DNA from: Geodermatophilaceae bacterium NBWT11
GTDB lineage: Bacteria; Actinomycetota; Actinomycetes; Mycobacteriales; Geodermatophilaceae
Assembly (NCBI GenBank): GCA_014218215.1
Contig: CP043652.1
Location: 2,232,001 to 2,296,000, forward strand
DNA length: 64,000 bases
Direction of reading: 5' to 3'
The translations under genes and the position numbers were made by a program. This document shows, piece after piece, positions 8,143 through 17,052 of this stretch. The notes beneath the pieces were generated by a model. It worked only from the letters and a program-made list of their open reading frames with translations, had not been told where the DNA came from and ran no database searches. The first letter of the stretch is position 1. Each line of letters starts with the position of its first letter.

Positions 8143-9291
8143 TCAGCGCTGCTGGCCGCCCTGACCCTGGTCGCCCTCGAGCCGCTCGTAGCCGGTGGCC
8201 CGGGGGAGCTGCTGGGTGCCCGGGTCCTCCTGCTGGACCGGGGGCTGGGCGTAGGCCTGCGAGGGGTCCGGGACCGGGACGGCCTCGGTGGAGTACCCCT
8301 GCGGCTGGCCGTACTGCTGCTGCTGGCCCTCGGGCTGGCCGTAGCGCTGGCCCTCGGCGCCGTACTGCTCGGTCACGCCCTGGCCGTAGCGCTGGCCCTG
8401 GTCGCCGTAGGCCTGGCTGGGGTCGCCGCCCTGCTGCTGGTCGTAGGGCTGCTGGCCGTAGGCGCTGGCGCCGTACTGCTGGCCGGCCTGCGGCTGGCCG
8501 TACTGCTGCTGGCCGGCGTACTGCTGGGCCTGCTGGTCGCCGTACTGCGGCTGCCCCTGCTGGGGCTCGGGGCGGTACTGCTGGGCCTCCTGGCGCAGGG
8601 CCTCACGCGGGGAGCTGGCGTTGGCCGCCTCGCGCTTCATGTTCGGGGCCTCGGCCTCGACCTTGGACAGCGCGTTCTCCCAGCGCTGGCGCATCGGCAC
8701 GATGCCACCACCACCGACGGCCACGACGACGACGCCGACGAGCGCGGCGAGCGTGGCGTAGAGGACGGCGTTGACCACGTTCTGGGCGATCTCGAGCTGG
8801 TTCAGCGCGGCGATGACACCCAGGGCCAGGATCACCGTGGAGGCGACGTTGGCCAGGATCTTGCCGTAGGACAGCGAGCCCAGGGTGTTCTGCACCAGGA
8901 GCTTGACGCCGGCGGCGATCGCAGCGGCGATCACCAGGATCAGGATCGCGACGAAGACCTTGGGCAGGTAGCCGATGATCGCCGACAGGTAGTCGCTGAT
9001 CGGGTTCTGGCCGAAGACACCGAACGCCGTGGACAGCACGAAGAGCATGACCGCGTAGAAGACGATCTTCGCGAGGATCTGCGAGGCGTCGTACTGCGAG
9101 TTCTGCAGGGCCTTCTTGATGCCGCCGCGCTCGACCGCCCGGTCGAAGCCGACCTTCTCGAGCACCTTGACCAGCACCTTCTCCAGCGCCTTGGCGATGA
9201 AGTAGCCGATGGCCAGGATGATGATGAACAAGAGCAGTGCGGGGAGGAACGCCACGACGTTGTCGAGTGCGTTCCGGAAAGAGTCGCCCAT
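8143..9291 (-). CDS. Conserved-TM-helix (CmpX/MscS-like) membrane protein with Q/G/Y-rich tail
   Basis: A 382-residue protein. About five hydrophobic helices (near residues 12-34, 74-94, 103-130, 150-166, 175-195) carry the repeated conserved TM helix pattern of CmpX-type mechanosensitive-channel relatives (FLPALLLFIIILAIGYFIAK, LPKVFVAILILVIAAAIAAGVK). From about residue 237 the sequence becomes low-complexity, dominated by Gln, Gly, Tyr and Pro in QQYGQ-like units, ending QGGQQR. The N-terminus should be a multimeric membrane pore or stress sensor. The tail is probably disordered and cytoplasmic, perhaps self-associating. Monocistronic between two hairpins. Function of the tail is unknown. 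Confidence 0.8.
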   Translation of the reverse strand: MGDSFRNALDNVVAFLPALLLFIIILAIGYFIAKALEKVLVKVLEKVGFDRAVERGGIKKALQNSQYDASQILAKIVFYAVMLFVLSTAFGVFGQNPISDYLSAIIGYLPKVFVAILILVIAAAIAAGVKLLVQNTLGSLSYGKILANVASTVILALGVIAALNQLEIAQNVVNAVLYATLAALVGVVVVAVGGGGIVPMRQRWENALSKVEAEAPNMKREAANASSPREALRQEAQQYRPEPQQGQPQYGDQQAQQYAGQQQYGQPQAGQQYGASAYGQQPYDQQQGGDPSQAYGDQGQRYGQGVTEQYGAEGQRYGQPEGQQQQYGQPQGYSTEAVPVPDPSQAYAQPPVQQEDPGTQQLPRATGYERLEGDQGQGGQQR

Positions 9292-9413
9292 GGGCGCATG
9301 CCTCCGTCGGTGAGGTGCGCCGCGGGTGCGGCGTCGTCGGGGCTCACTGCCCCGTGATCGACTCCGGCAACCCCCCAGTGATCATCTGGTGCGGAACCGT
9401 TCCGTTGCCCCCG

Positions 9414-9435
9414 GACGAGAAAGGCGCTTCTCGTC
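9414..9435. terminator. Short hairpin, GACGAGAA...TTCTCGTC
   Basis: An 8-bp stem (9414-9421 with 9428-9435) with loop AGGCGC, just after the coxG stop (leftward). The same sequence family, GACGAG-A-AAGGCGC, recurs at 34662-34680 and 55014-55037. Likely the terminator of the cox operon. Confidence 0.55.
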
Positions 9436-9447
9436 AGCCCGGCCGGG

Positions 9448-10134
9448 TCAGGCCCGGCGGCCCAGCAGGTACCCCACGAGGACACCGAGCAGCGTGAGCA
9501 CCCCACCACCGGCGGCGGCCAGGGCCAGCTCGGCCGGGGCGGACCCGCCGGCGGCGGTGGCTGCGGGGGCGGCGAACCGGGTGGCCGGGGCAGGCGCAGC
9601 GGCAGGTGCGGCCGATCCGGTCTGTGCGGCGGTGTCGCTGACCGCGGCGGCGGAGGGCGTCACGTTCGCGTTCGCCGGGGCGGCCGGCGCCGGGGCGGTG
9701 CCGGTGAGCTCGGCGTCGATGGCGGAGAAGAACTGCCCGGCCAGCCGCTTGGCGACCCCGGTGATCATCCGCTGGCCCACCCCGGCCACGGCGCCACCGA
9801 CCACGGCGTCCGCGTCGTAGGTCAGCCTGGTGCCGCCCTCGACCTCCTCCAGGGTGATCGGCACGGTGGCCCGCACCGAGCCGGGCCCGCCGGAGCCCGA
9901 GGCGTGCATGACGTAGCGGGTGGGCTCGGTCTTGTCGGTCAGCTTGACCTCGCCGGCGTAGACGCCGCGGATCGCGCCGACGCCGACCGAGACGGTCATC
10001 GCGTACTCGTCCTCGCCGGTGCGCTCCAGGCCCTGGCAGCCGGGGATGGTGCGGGCCAACACCGCGGGGTCGGTGATCGCGGCCCACACGGCGGCGGGGG
10101 GAGCGGACAGGGTGGCGGTGCCGTCGAGCTTCAC
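9448..10134 (-). CDS. coxG: CoxG-like SRPBCC protein with C-terminal membrane anchor
   Basis: A 228-residue protein. The first about 150 residues are a START/SRPBCC domain of the carbon monoxide dehydrogenase subunit G type (LDGTATLSAPPAAVWAAITD, then IPGCQGLE, LTYDADAVVGGAVAGVGQRM). An Ala/Pro linker follows, then one membrane helix ending LLGRRA. CoxG proteins are known to help membrane attachment or assembly of molybdenum hydroxylases. The GTG start overlaps the large-subunit stop by 4 bp, so it belongs to the same operon and probably recruits the CoxLMS-type enzyme to the membrane. Confidence 0.85.
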   Translation of the reverse strand: MKLDGTATLSAPPAAVWAAITDPAVLARTIPGCQGLERTGEDEYAMTVSVGVGAIRGVYAGEVKLTDKTEPTRYVMHASGSGGPGSVRATVPITLEEVEGGTRLTYDADAVVGGAVAGVGQRMITGVAKRLAGQFFSAIDAELTGTAPAPAAPANANVTPSAAAVSDTAAQTGSAAPAAAPAPATRFAAPAATAAGGSAPAELALAAAGGGVLTLLGVLVGYLLGRRA

Positions 10135-12542
10135 GCGGGGACTCCAGGGATGGCGGCGGGGACGCGCTCGGCGTCGGGGGAGCGGACGAGGTCGTAGAGC
10201 TCGGTGGGGCTGATCGGCATCGCGGCGATCCGGAGACCGATCGCGTCCTCGATGGCCGAGGCGATGCAGGCGGTGCCCGGGATGACGCCGGCCTCACCGG
10301 CGCCCTTGAGGCCCAGCGGGTTCAGCGGGGACGGGGTCTCCTGGTGGTCGATGACCACGTCGGGGACCTCGCTGGCGTAGGGCATCAGGAAGTCCATGAA
10401 CGAGGCGTTCTGCAGCTGGCCGTCGCTGTCGTAGGCCATCCGCTCGTAGAGCGCCCCGCCCACGCCCTGGGCGACCCCGCCGTGCACCTGGCCCTCGACG
10501 ATCATCGGGTTCACGATGTTCCCGCAGTCGTGCACGACGGCGTAGTCGACGACGTCGATCTCCCAGGTGGTCGGGTCGATCTCCACCACCGCGGCGTGTG
10601 CGCCCGAGGCGAAGGTCGACCGGATCGGGGAGTAGTAGTCGACGTGCTCCAGGCCGGGGGCGTCGCCGACGGCGACCGGGGGCTTGCTGTCGTCGCCGGG
10701 GCCGGCGAACTGGGTGGCCTGCCGGGCGGCCTCGTCGAAGGCGTACCGCAGCGGGTTCGACAGCACGGCCACGGTGCGCAGCGGGATCGCCGTCCCGGGC
10801 GTGCCCTTGACCTGCACCACGCCCTCGTCGATCTCGAGGTCGTCGACGTCGGCCTCGAGGATCTCCGCGGCGATCCGCAGCGCCTTGGCGCGCACCCCGC
10901 GGGCGGCGAGGGCGATGGCGTTGCCGCTCATCACCGCCGCGCGGGAGGCGAAGGTGCCCACGGCGTAGCCGAAGCGCCGGGTGTCGCCGGTGGTGACCTC
11001 GACGTCCTCGATCGGGACGCCCAGCTCGTGCGCCACGATCTGCGCGAAGGCCGTCTCGTGACCCTGGCCCTGGCTGGTCAGCCCGGTGGAGACCAGCACC
11101 TTGCCCGAGCCCAGCACCTGCACGTGGCCGCCCTCGTAGGGGCCGGGGCCGGTGCCCTCGACGTACATGGCCATCCCGATGCCCAGCTGCTTGCCGCGGG
11201 AGGCGGCCTCGGCCCGGCGCTCCTCGGCGCGGTCCCAGCCGACCAGGGCGACCAGCTTGTCCAGCAGGCCCTCGTAGTCACCGGAGTCGTAGATGACCGG
11301 CCGGCCGTCCTGGAACGTCAGGTGGTGGTCGTAGGGGAACTGGTCCTTGCCGATCAGGTTGCGGCGGCGCACCTCGGCCCGGTCGAGCCCGAGGTGCTGG
11401 GCGATCCGGTCCATCGTGCGTTCCATCGCGTAGCAGCCCTGGGGGCGACCGGCGCCGCGGTAGGGCGTGACGATGACGGTGTTGGTGTAGACGCTGTCGA
11501 TCCGCACCCGGTAGACCGGGACGGCGTACGGGCCCACCAGCTGGGTGGCCGTCACGATCGGCACGATGATCCCGTAGGGCGTGTACGCGCCGTTGTCGTG
11601 CCAGGCGCGGACGTCCAGCGCGGTCACCCGGCCCTCGTCGTCGTAGCCGACGGTGATCTCCTGGCGCTGTTCGCGCTCGTGCGCGGAGGAGATGAAGTGC
11701 TCGCGACGGTCCTCGGCCCAGTGCACGGGCTGGCCGAGCGCGATGGCGGCCATCGGCACCAGCAGCTCCTCGGGCCACGGGTGCACGATCTTGACGCCGA
11801 ACCCGCCGCCGACGTCGGGCGCGACGACCTCGACCTTCTCCAGCGACAGCTGCAGCTTGGCGGCGATCGCGGCCCGCACCGAGGTGGAGGCCTGGGTGGA
11901 GGTGTGCACCCGCAGCGAGGAGTCGTCGTGGTTCCACACCGCGTGCACGCCCTTGCCCTCCATCGGCATGCAGGCGCTGCGCTCGATGTACTGGGTGAAG
12001 GACAGCGTGTGCGTCGAGGCGGCCAGCGCGGCCTCGACGTCGCCGGTCTCCTGGTGGTGCCGGGCGGCCACGTTGTCCGGGACGTCCTCGTGCACCGCGT
12101 GCACGGCGGCCCGGGAGGCGTCGACGCCCACGACGACCGGCAGCTCCTCGTAGGTGACGACGATCCGGTCGCAGACGTCCTCGGCGACGTAGCGGTCGGT
12201 GGCCACCACCATCACGACGGCCTCGCCCACGTGCTGGACGACATCGCGGGCCAGCGGGAAGCCGGTGCGCGGGGCGGTGAGCTGGGGGTGCGGGATGAGC
12301 ACGGGGAGCGGCTCGGCCATCGGGCCGAACAGGTCCTCGTAGGTGTAGACGGCGACGACGCCCTCGACGTCCAGCGCGCCGTCGACCTCGATGCCGGTGA
12401 TCCGGGCGTGCGCGTAGGGGCTGCGCACGAAGGCGGCGGCGAGCGCGCCGTGCCCGATGTCGTCGGTGTAGCGCCCGCGGCCAGTGATCAGCCGCAGGTC
12501 CTCTCGCCGGCGGACCGGCTCGCCCATCAGCTTCGTGGTCAC
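10131..12542 (-). CDS. Molybdenum hydroxylase large subunit (CoxL/XdhA family, form II)
   Basis: An 803-residue molybdopterin-binding catalytic subunit of the xanthine dehydrogenase/CO dehydrogenase family. It opens MGEPVRRREDLRLITGRGRYTDD. The active-site loop reads PYRGAGR (residues 360-366), the form II signature, not the AYXCSFR of true CO dehydrogenase. The C-terminal GLKGAGEAG carries the expected catalytic glutamate. It should hydroxylate an N-heterocycle or aldehyde. Start is GTG 12542, overlapping the small-subunit stop (GTGA); an upstream in-frame extension is the shadow of that gene. Linkage to a nucleobase permease and a barbiturase-family enzyme makes uracil/thymine a candidate substrate, as inference. 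Confidence 0.88.
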   Translation of the reverse strand: MTTKLMGEPVRRREDLRLITGRGRYTDDIGHGALAAAFVRSPYAHARITGIEVDGALDVEGVVAVYTYEDLFGPMAEPLPVLIPHPQLTAPRTGFPLARDVVQHVGEAVVMVVATDRYVAEDVCDRIVVTYEELPVVVGVDASRAAVHAVHEDVPDNVAARHHQETGDVEAALAASTHTLSFTQYIERSACMPMEGKGVHAVWNHDDSSLRVHTSTQASTSVRAAIAAKLQLSLEKVEVVAPDVGGGFGVKIVHPWPEELLVPMAAIALGQPVHWAEDRREHFISSAHEREQRQEITVGYDDEGRVTALDVRAWHDNGAYTPYGIIVPIVTATQLVGPYAVPVYRVRIDSVYTNTVIVTPYRGAGRPQGCYAMERTMDRIAQHLGLDRAEVRRRNLIGKDQFPYDHHLTFQDGRPVIYDSGDYEGLLDKLVALVGWDRAEERRAEAASRGKQLGIGMAMYVEGTGPGPYEGGHVQVLGSGKVLVSTGLTSQGQGHETAFAQIVAHELGVPIEDVEVTTGDTRRFGYAVGTFASRAAVMSGNAIALAARGVRAKALRIAAEILEADVDDLEIDEGVVQVKGTPGTAIPLRTVAVLSNPLRYAFDEAARQATQFAGPGDDSKPPVAVGDAPGLEHVDYYSPIRSTFASGAHAAVVEIDPTTWEIDVVDYAVVHDCGNIVNPMIVEGQVHGGVAQGVGGALYERMAYDSDGQLQNASFMDFLMPYASEVPDVVIDHQETPSPLNPLGLKGAGEAGVIPGTACIASAIEDAIGLRIAAMPISPTELYDLVRSPDAERVPAAIPGVPA

Positions 12543-13054
12543 TCCGCGGCCTCCTTCATGAGGCCCGCGGCGTGCCGGCAGGCCTTCTTGATGTTGGCGT
12601 AGCCGGTGCACCGGCAGAGGTTGCCGCCGACGATCTCGTCGACCTCGTCCTCGGTGATGTCGGTGCTCTGGTCGCGGGCCTCGAGCCCGGCGGCCATGGT
12701 CATCAGGAAGCCGGGGGTGCAGAACCCGCACTGCAGGGCGTGGCACTCGCGGAAGGCGGTCTGCACCGGGTGCAGCACCTCGCCGCCCCGGCCGTCGTCC
12801 CGGGCCAGGCCCTCGACGGTGGTGACGGCCTTGCCGTCCACCTGCACGGCGAGCACCAGGCAGGAGCGCATCGGCTGCCCGTCGACCAGCACCGTGCAGG
12901 CGCCGCAGACGCCGTGCTCGCAGCCCACGTGGGTACCGGTCAGCTCGAGGTCGTGGCGCAGCGCGTCGGACAGCAGCCGGCGGACCGGGACCGTCGTTTC
13001 ACGTGGCACACCGTTGACGGTGACGGAGATGGTGCGCTCGGTGGAGACGCTCAT
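12539..13054 (-). CDS. Molybdenum hydroxylase 2Fe-2S small subunit (CoxS family)
   Basis: A 171-residue iron-sulfur subunit. The plant-ferredoxin-type cluster has Cys45, Cys50, Cys53 and Cys65 (GCEHGVCGACTVLVDG...RSC). The second helical cluster domain has Cys109, Cys112, Cys147 and Cys149 (CGFC, CRC). It passes electrons from the molybdenum centre to FAD. It starts with ATG overlapping the medium-subunit stop by 4 bp, in the order M-S-L typical of CO dehydrogenase-like operons. All eight cluster ligands are present, so the enzyme is likely functional. Confidence 0.92.
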   Translation of the reverse strand: MSVSTERTISVTVNGVPRETTVPVRRLLSDALRHDLELTGTHVGCEHGVCGACTVLVDGQPMRSCLVLAVQVDGKAVTTVEGLARDDGRGGEVLHPVQTAFRECHALQCGFCTPGFLMTMAAGLEARDQSTDITEDEVDEIVGGNLCRCTGYANIKKACRHAAGLMKEAAE

Positions 13055-13920
13055 CGGTTCTGTGCCTCCTGGGCGGCGCGGGCGAGGGTGCGTTCGGTGA
13101 GGACGCCGACCAGCAGCCGGCGGTAGTCCGCGCTGGCGTGCAGGTCGCCGTCCGGGTCGACGAGGGTGCGGGCCAGGGCGCCGGCGGCGGCCCAGTCGGC
13201 GGTGTCGGCGGACTGGCCGGCGACGGCCTCGGTGAGGTCGTGCACCTCGGGCACCAGCCCGACGGAGATGTAGGACGCCCGGGCGGAGGTGACCCTCGAG
13301 TCGTGGTCGAGGGTGACCGTCACGCCGGCGCCGCAGACGGCGTAGTCGCCCTTGCGGCGGGAGATCTCCTCGAACGCGGTGCCGGTGCGGGCGGGCAGAG
13401 CGGGGAAGAAGGCGTCGGTGACGACGGCCGGGCCGTGCACCGAGGTCTCCAGCGGGCCGACGAAGAAGTCCGCCCAGTCCACGACGGAGGACCCGGCCGG
13501 CGTGGCGACGGTGACCGAGCCACCGGTCAGCGCCAGCACCGAGGTCATCTCCCCGGAGGGGTCGGCGTGCGCGATCGAGCCGACGGTGGTGCCGCGGTTG
13601 CGGATCGCCGGGTGGGCGACGTTCGCGGTGGCGCGGGCCAGCAGCGGCTGGACCGCGGCGGCACCGGCGTGGTGCAGCAGGTCCACGTGCCGCACCAGGG
13701 CCCCGACCCGGACACCGTCGTCGCTCACGACGACGGTGTCCAGGTCGGGCACCCGGTTGATGTCCACGAGCGTGGTCGGCGAGGCCAACCGCATGGACAA
13801 CAGGGGGAGCAGTGACTGCCCTCCGGCCATCACCTTGGCGCCCTCGCCCTCGCTCTGGAGGACGGACAGCGCCTCGCCGAGCGAGGTGGGGTCGGCGTAG
13901 CCGAAGGGTGCGGGCTTCAC
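13051..13920 (-). CDS. Molybdenum hydroxylase FAD-binding medium subunit (CoxM family)
   Basis: A 289-residue FAD subunit. It has the AGGQSLLPLLSMRL pyrophosphate-binding motif near residue 33 and a second motif, TTVGSIAHADPSGE, where many homologues have TxGGSxxxAxP. It accepts electrons from the 2Fe-2S subunit and reoxidises through NAD or another acceptor. GTG start at 13920 overlaps the permease stop (GTGA). It follows the permease and precedes CoxS in one leftward operon. Confidence 0.9.
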   Translation of the reverse strand: MKPAPFGYADPTSLGEALSVLQSEGEGAKVMAGGQSLLPLLSMRLASPTTLVDINRVPDLDTVVVSDDGVRVGALVRHVDLLHHAGAAAVQPLLARATANVAHPAIRNRGTTVGSIAHADPSGEMTSVLALTGGSVTVATPAGSSVVDWADFFVGPLETSVHGPAVVTDAFFPALPARTGTAFEEISRRKGDYAVCGAGVTVTLDHDSRVTSARASYISVGLVPEVHDLTEAVAGQSADTADWAAAGALARTLVDPDGDLHASADYRRLLVGVLTERTLARAAQEAQNR

Positions 13921-15377
13921 TGCGTGCGGGTCTCCTTCACGGTGCCTGTCTGTGCGTCCAGCGACGAGGGGTCGGCGGCGCCGTCGGTGGTGTGCGCACC
14001 GGTCGCGCCCAGGGCGGGGCCGGTGCCGTGCCGGAAGCCGTCCTCGGCGTCCAGCGAGTCCTTCATCTCCCGGGGCGCGAGGGCCCGGGCCAGGTGCCAG
14101 CCGCCGACGGCGACGATGGTGCCCAGCGAGATGCCCGACAGCGAGAAGTTGTCGGTGACCTGGAGGTTGACGTTGCCGATGCCGATGATGATCCCGGCCG
14201 CGAGCGGCACGAGGTTGATCGGGTTGGCGAAGTCGACCCGGTTCTCCTTCCAGATCTTGGCGCCCAGCAGACCGATCATCCCGTAGAGGACGACGGTGAT
14301 GCCGCCGAGGACGGCACCCGGGGTCGCGTTGACCACGGCGCCGAACTTGGGCACCAGGCCGAGCACGATGGCCACGATCGCGGCCACGTAGTAGGCGGCC
14401 GTGGAGTAGACCCGGGTGGCGGCCATGACGCCGATGTTCTCGGCGTAGGTGGTCGTGGGGGAGCCACCGACGGAGCTGGCGAGCACGGTGCCGACGCCGT
14501 CGGCGAAGACCGCGCGGCCCATGACCGGGTCGAGGTTGCGCTTGGTCATCTCACCGACGGCCTTGACGTGCCCGGCGTTCTCGGCGACGAGCGCGATGAC
14601 CGCGGGCAGCACCAGCAGGGAGAAGTTCACCGAGAAGCTGGGGGCGGTGAAGGTGGGCAGCCCGAACCAGTCGGCCTGGCCGATCCCGTCGAGGTTGACC
14701 CGGTCGTGCGCGCTGACCACGCCGGCGCCGTCGGGGGCGGTGATCTGGCCGATGCTCGCGTCGAGCACCAGGGAGAGCACGTAGCCGAAGACCAGGCCGA
14801 GCAGGATGGAGATGCGCGACCAGAAGCCGCGCAGCGCCAGGGACACCACGACGACGAAGGCCATGGTGGCGAAGGCGACCCACTGGTCCTGGGGCCAGTA
14901 CGTCTGGGCCGCGACCGGGGCCAGGTTGAAGCCGATCAGGAGCACCACGGCGCCGGTGACGGCGGGGGGGAGCACCTTGTTGACCACGACCGGACCGGCC
15001 TGCTGGATCACCAGGCCGACGATCATCAGGACGACGCCGGAGACCAGGATCGCGCCGACCACGTCGCCGCTGTCACCGCCGCCGGCCCGTACCGCGGCCA
15101 CGCCGCCGACGAACGCCGCCGAGGTGCCCAGGTACGAGGGCACCTTCCCCTGCACGATCAGCAGGAAGACGATCGTCGCGATCCCGCTCATCATGATCGC
15201 GAGGTTGGCGTCCAGGCCCATGATCAGCGGGAAGACGAAGGTCGCACCGAACATGGCGACGACGTGCTGCGCGCCGATCCCGACCGTCAGCGGCCACGAC
15301 AGCCGCTCGTCGGGGGCCACGGCCTGACCGGGCGGCGGGGTCTTCCCGTCGCCGTACAGCTTCCACCCGAACGCCAT
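13917..15377 (-). CDS. Uracil/xanthine permease, NCS2 family
   Basis: A 486-residue integral membrane protein with about 12-14 hydrophobic helices. The N-terminal region reads LSWPLTVGIGAQHVVAMFGATFVFPLI, the NCS2 signature with the QH pair, and NAGHVKAVGEMT and GGSPTTTYAENIGV correspond to the substrate-site helices. It should import uracil, xanthine or a related base by proton symport. ATG 15377 is preceded by AGGAGG (complement of 15382-15387), which rules out an upstream in-frame alternative. It is the first gene of the operon permease-coxM-coxS-coxL-coxG, so the transported base is probably the hydroxylase substrate. Confidence 0.9.
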   Translation of the reverse strand: MAFGWKLYGDGKTPPPGQAVAPDERLSWPLTVGIGAQHVVAMFGATFVFPLIMGLDANLAIMMSGIATIVFLLIVQGKVPSYLGTSAAFVGGVAAVRAGGGDSGDVVGAILVSGVVLMIVGLVIQQAGPVVVNKVLPPAVTGAVVLLIGFNLAPVAAQTYWPQDQWVAFATMAFVVVVSLALRGFWSRISILLGLVFGYVLSLVLDASIGQITAPDGAGVVSAHDRVNLDGIGQADWFGLPTFTAPSFSVNFSLLVLPAVIALVAENAGHVKAVGEMTKRNLDPVMGRAVFADGVGTVLASSVGGSPTTTYAENIGVMAATRVYSTAAYYVAAIVAIVLGLVPKFGAVVNATPGAVLGGITVVLYGMIGLLGAKIWKENRVDFANPINLVPLAAGIIIGIGNVNLQVTDNFSLSGISLGTIVAVGGWHLARALAPREMKDSLDAEDGFRHGTGPALGATGAHTTDGAADPSSLDAQTGTVKETRTQ

Positions 15378-15466
15378 GGTTCCTCCTGCTCGTGACGGCA
15401 ACTCGCCGCAGCCGGCGGGCTCGATCCCACCGGGAGCGGTCACTGTGACACCGACCACCGACAGTC

Positions 15467-15541
15467 CGGAAGTACCTCAGCGCTAAATCTTCGTGCCGGG
15501 ATCATTGCATCCGGATTTCCCTCACCGCTGAGACACTTCCG
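15467..15541. promoter_or_regulatory. Large inverted repeat in the divergent permease/fdrA promoter
   Basis: The left arm CGGAAGTACCTCAGCG (15467-15482) and right arm CGCTGAGACACTTCCG (15526-15541) match as reverse complements at 14 of 16 positions, about 59 bp centre to centre. The right arm overlaps the predicted -35 region of fdrA. AAATC/GATTT lie symmetrically further in. This looks like a pair of binding sites for one regulator controlling both directions. A related element, TTCACCGCTAAGAGA, sits in the carbamate kinase promoter. Confidence 0.65.
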
Positions 15542-15545
15542 CCTG

Positions 15546-15551
15546 TAGCGT
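15546..15551 (+). promoter_or_regulatory. fdrA -10 element (leaderless)
   Basis: TAGCGT ends 7 nt before the GTG at 15559, so transcription probably starts at or next to the start codon. No ribosome-binding site is visible, consistent with a leaderless message. Confidence 0.55.
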
Positions 15552-15558
15552 CCGGACG

Positions 15559-17052
15559 GTGAGTGCCCCCACAGCAGCGGCCGGCGACCTCCAGCAGGTG
15601 CCCCGGCACGTCTCCCTGCGCAGCGGCGTCTACGCCGACTCGGTCAAGTTGATGCAGGTCAGCAAGGCGATCGGCGCCCGCGAGGGCGTCACCGCCGTGC
15701 TGGTCGCGATGGCCACGCCGCTCAACCTCGAGCTGGCCGCCGGGATGGGCCTCTCGCCCGACCCCGGGGCCAAGCCCGACCAGCTCCTCATCGCGTTGAC
15801 CGCGACCGACGACGCCGAGCTCACCTCCGCGGTCGCCGCGGTCGAGGCCGCGCTGACCGCCCGCGAGGACCGCGGCTCGGCGCAGGCGATCCCCTCCCGC
15901 ACGGTCGGCGCGGCCCTGGACGAGGAGCCCGAGACCCCGCTGGCGATCGTCAGCGTGCCCGGTCCGTACGCCGTCGCCGAGGCGATGGACGCGATCGCCG
16001 CCGGCCGCAGCGTGCTGGTGTTCAGCGACGGCGTCCCGGTGGAGCACGAGATCGCCCTCAAGCAGGCCGCACACGACGCCGGCGTGCTGGTGATGGGCCC
16101 CGACTGCGGGACCGCGATCGTCGCCGGGGTCTTCCTGGGCTTCGCCAACGTCGTCCGGCCCGGGCCCGTCGGCCTGGTCGCCGCCTCCGGCACCGGCGCC
16201 CAGCAGGTCAGCTGCCTGCTCGACACCGCCGGCGTCGGCGTCAGCCACGTCCTGGGTGTCGGCGGCCGCGACCTCTCCGCCGCCGTCGGCGGCCTGGCCA
16301 CCCTCGACGCGCTCCGGATGCTCGAGGAGGACACCGCCACCGAGCGGGTGCTGCTGGTCTCCAAGCCCCCGGCCCCCCAGGTCGCCGAGCGCGTCGCCGC
16401 CGCGTCGGCGGAGCTGTCCACCCCGGTGTCCAGCGCCGCGCTCTCGGCCGACAGCCCCGACCTGACCGCCGCGGTCGAGGCGCTGCTGCGCGACATGGGC
16501 GTCGCCGTCCCCACCTGGCCGACCCGGCCCGGGGCCGACCGGGCCGTGCCCGCCGGTGCCGTGCTCAAGGGCTTCTACTCCGGCGGCACGCTCGCCGACG
16601 AGGCGATGCTGGTGGCCGCCCCGGCCCTCGGCGACGTCCGCTCGAACACCCCGCTGCGCCCCGAGCTCGACCTGGGCGCTGACTTCGCCGCCCGCGGGCA
16701 CGTGGTCGTCGACTTCGGGGACGACGCGCTCACGGTCGGCCGAGCGCACCCGATGATCGACCCCACGCTGCGGCTGGAGGCGATCGCGACGCTGGCCGCC
16801 AGCGGTGAGCCCGCCGTCCTGCTGCTGGACGTCGTCCTCGGCCACGGCGCCGACCCCGACCCGGCGGGTGCGCTCGCCCCGGCCCTGCGCGACCTGCAGG
16901 TCCCGGTCGTCGTCGCACTCGTCGGCACCGAGGGCGACCCGCAGGGCTGGTCGGCCCAGGCCGACGCCCTCGCCGCTGCCGGCGCCGCCGTCTTCGCCTC
17001 CAACTCCGCGGCCACCCGGCACGCACTCGACCTGATCGGGGCATCGAAGTGA
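15559..17052 (+). CDS. fdrA: FdrA family protein (acyl-CoA synthetase-like carbamoyltransferase subunit)
   Basis: A 497-residue FdrA (AllF) homologue. The N-terminal part is succinyl-CoA-synthetase-like with MGPDCGTAIV; a CoA-ligase-like domain follows (GLVAASGTGAQQVSCLLDTAGVG). The C-terminal domain resumes at ADRAVPAGAVLKGFYSGGTLADEAMLVA. In E. coli, FdrA with YlbE and YlbF has been reported to form oxamate carbamoyltransferase, which splits oxalurate with phosphate to carbamoyl phosphate. Here the next gene (4-bp overlap) is the YlbE-like DUF1116 partner, but no YlbF (DUF2877) gene is seen in the window. The acceptor or substrate here may therefore differ; ureidomalonate is a structural analogue of oxalurate (inference). 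Confidence 0.85.
   Translation: MSAPTAAAGDLQQVPRHVSLRSGVYADSVKLMQVSKAIGAREGVTAVLVAMATPLNLELAAGMGLSPDPGAKPDQLLIALTATDDAELTSAVAAVEAALTAREDRGSAQAIPSRTVGAALDEEPETPLAIVSVPGPYAVAEAMDAIAAGRSVLVFSDGVPVEHEIALKQAAHDAGVLVMGPDCGTAIVAGVFLGFANVVRPGPVGLVAASGTGAQQVSCLLDTAGVGVSHVLGVGGRDLSAAVGGLATLDALRMLEEDTATERVLLVSKPPAPQVAERVAAASAELSTPVSSAALSADSPDLTAAVEALLRDMGVAVPTWPTRPGADRAVPAGAVLKGFYSGGTLADEAMLVAAPALGDVRSNTPLRPELDLGADFAARGHVVVDFGDDALTVGRAHPMIDPTLRLEAIATLAASGEPAVLLLDVVLGHGADPDPAGALAPALRDLQVPVVVALVGTEGDPQGWSAQADALAAAGAAVFASNSAATRHALDLIGASK

Noticed and set aside
10344-12602. 752-codon open frame opposite the Mo-hydroxylase large subunit
   Set aside because: Low-complexity His/Gly/Val shadow; the minus-strand gene has all family motifs.
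10131-13920. Aerobic CO dehydrogenase
   Set aside because: The active-site loop is PYRGAGR, lacking the Cys of AYXCSFR, so CO oxidation is unlikely.
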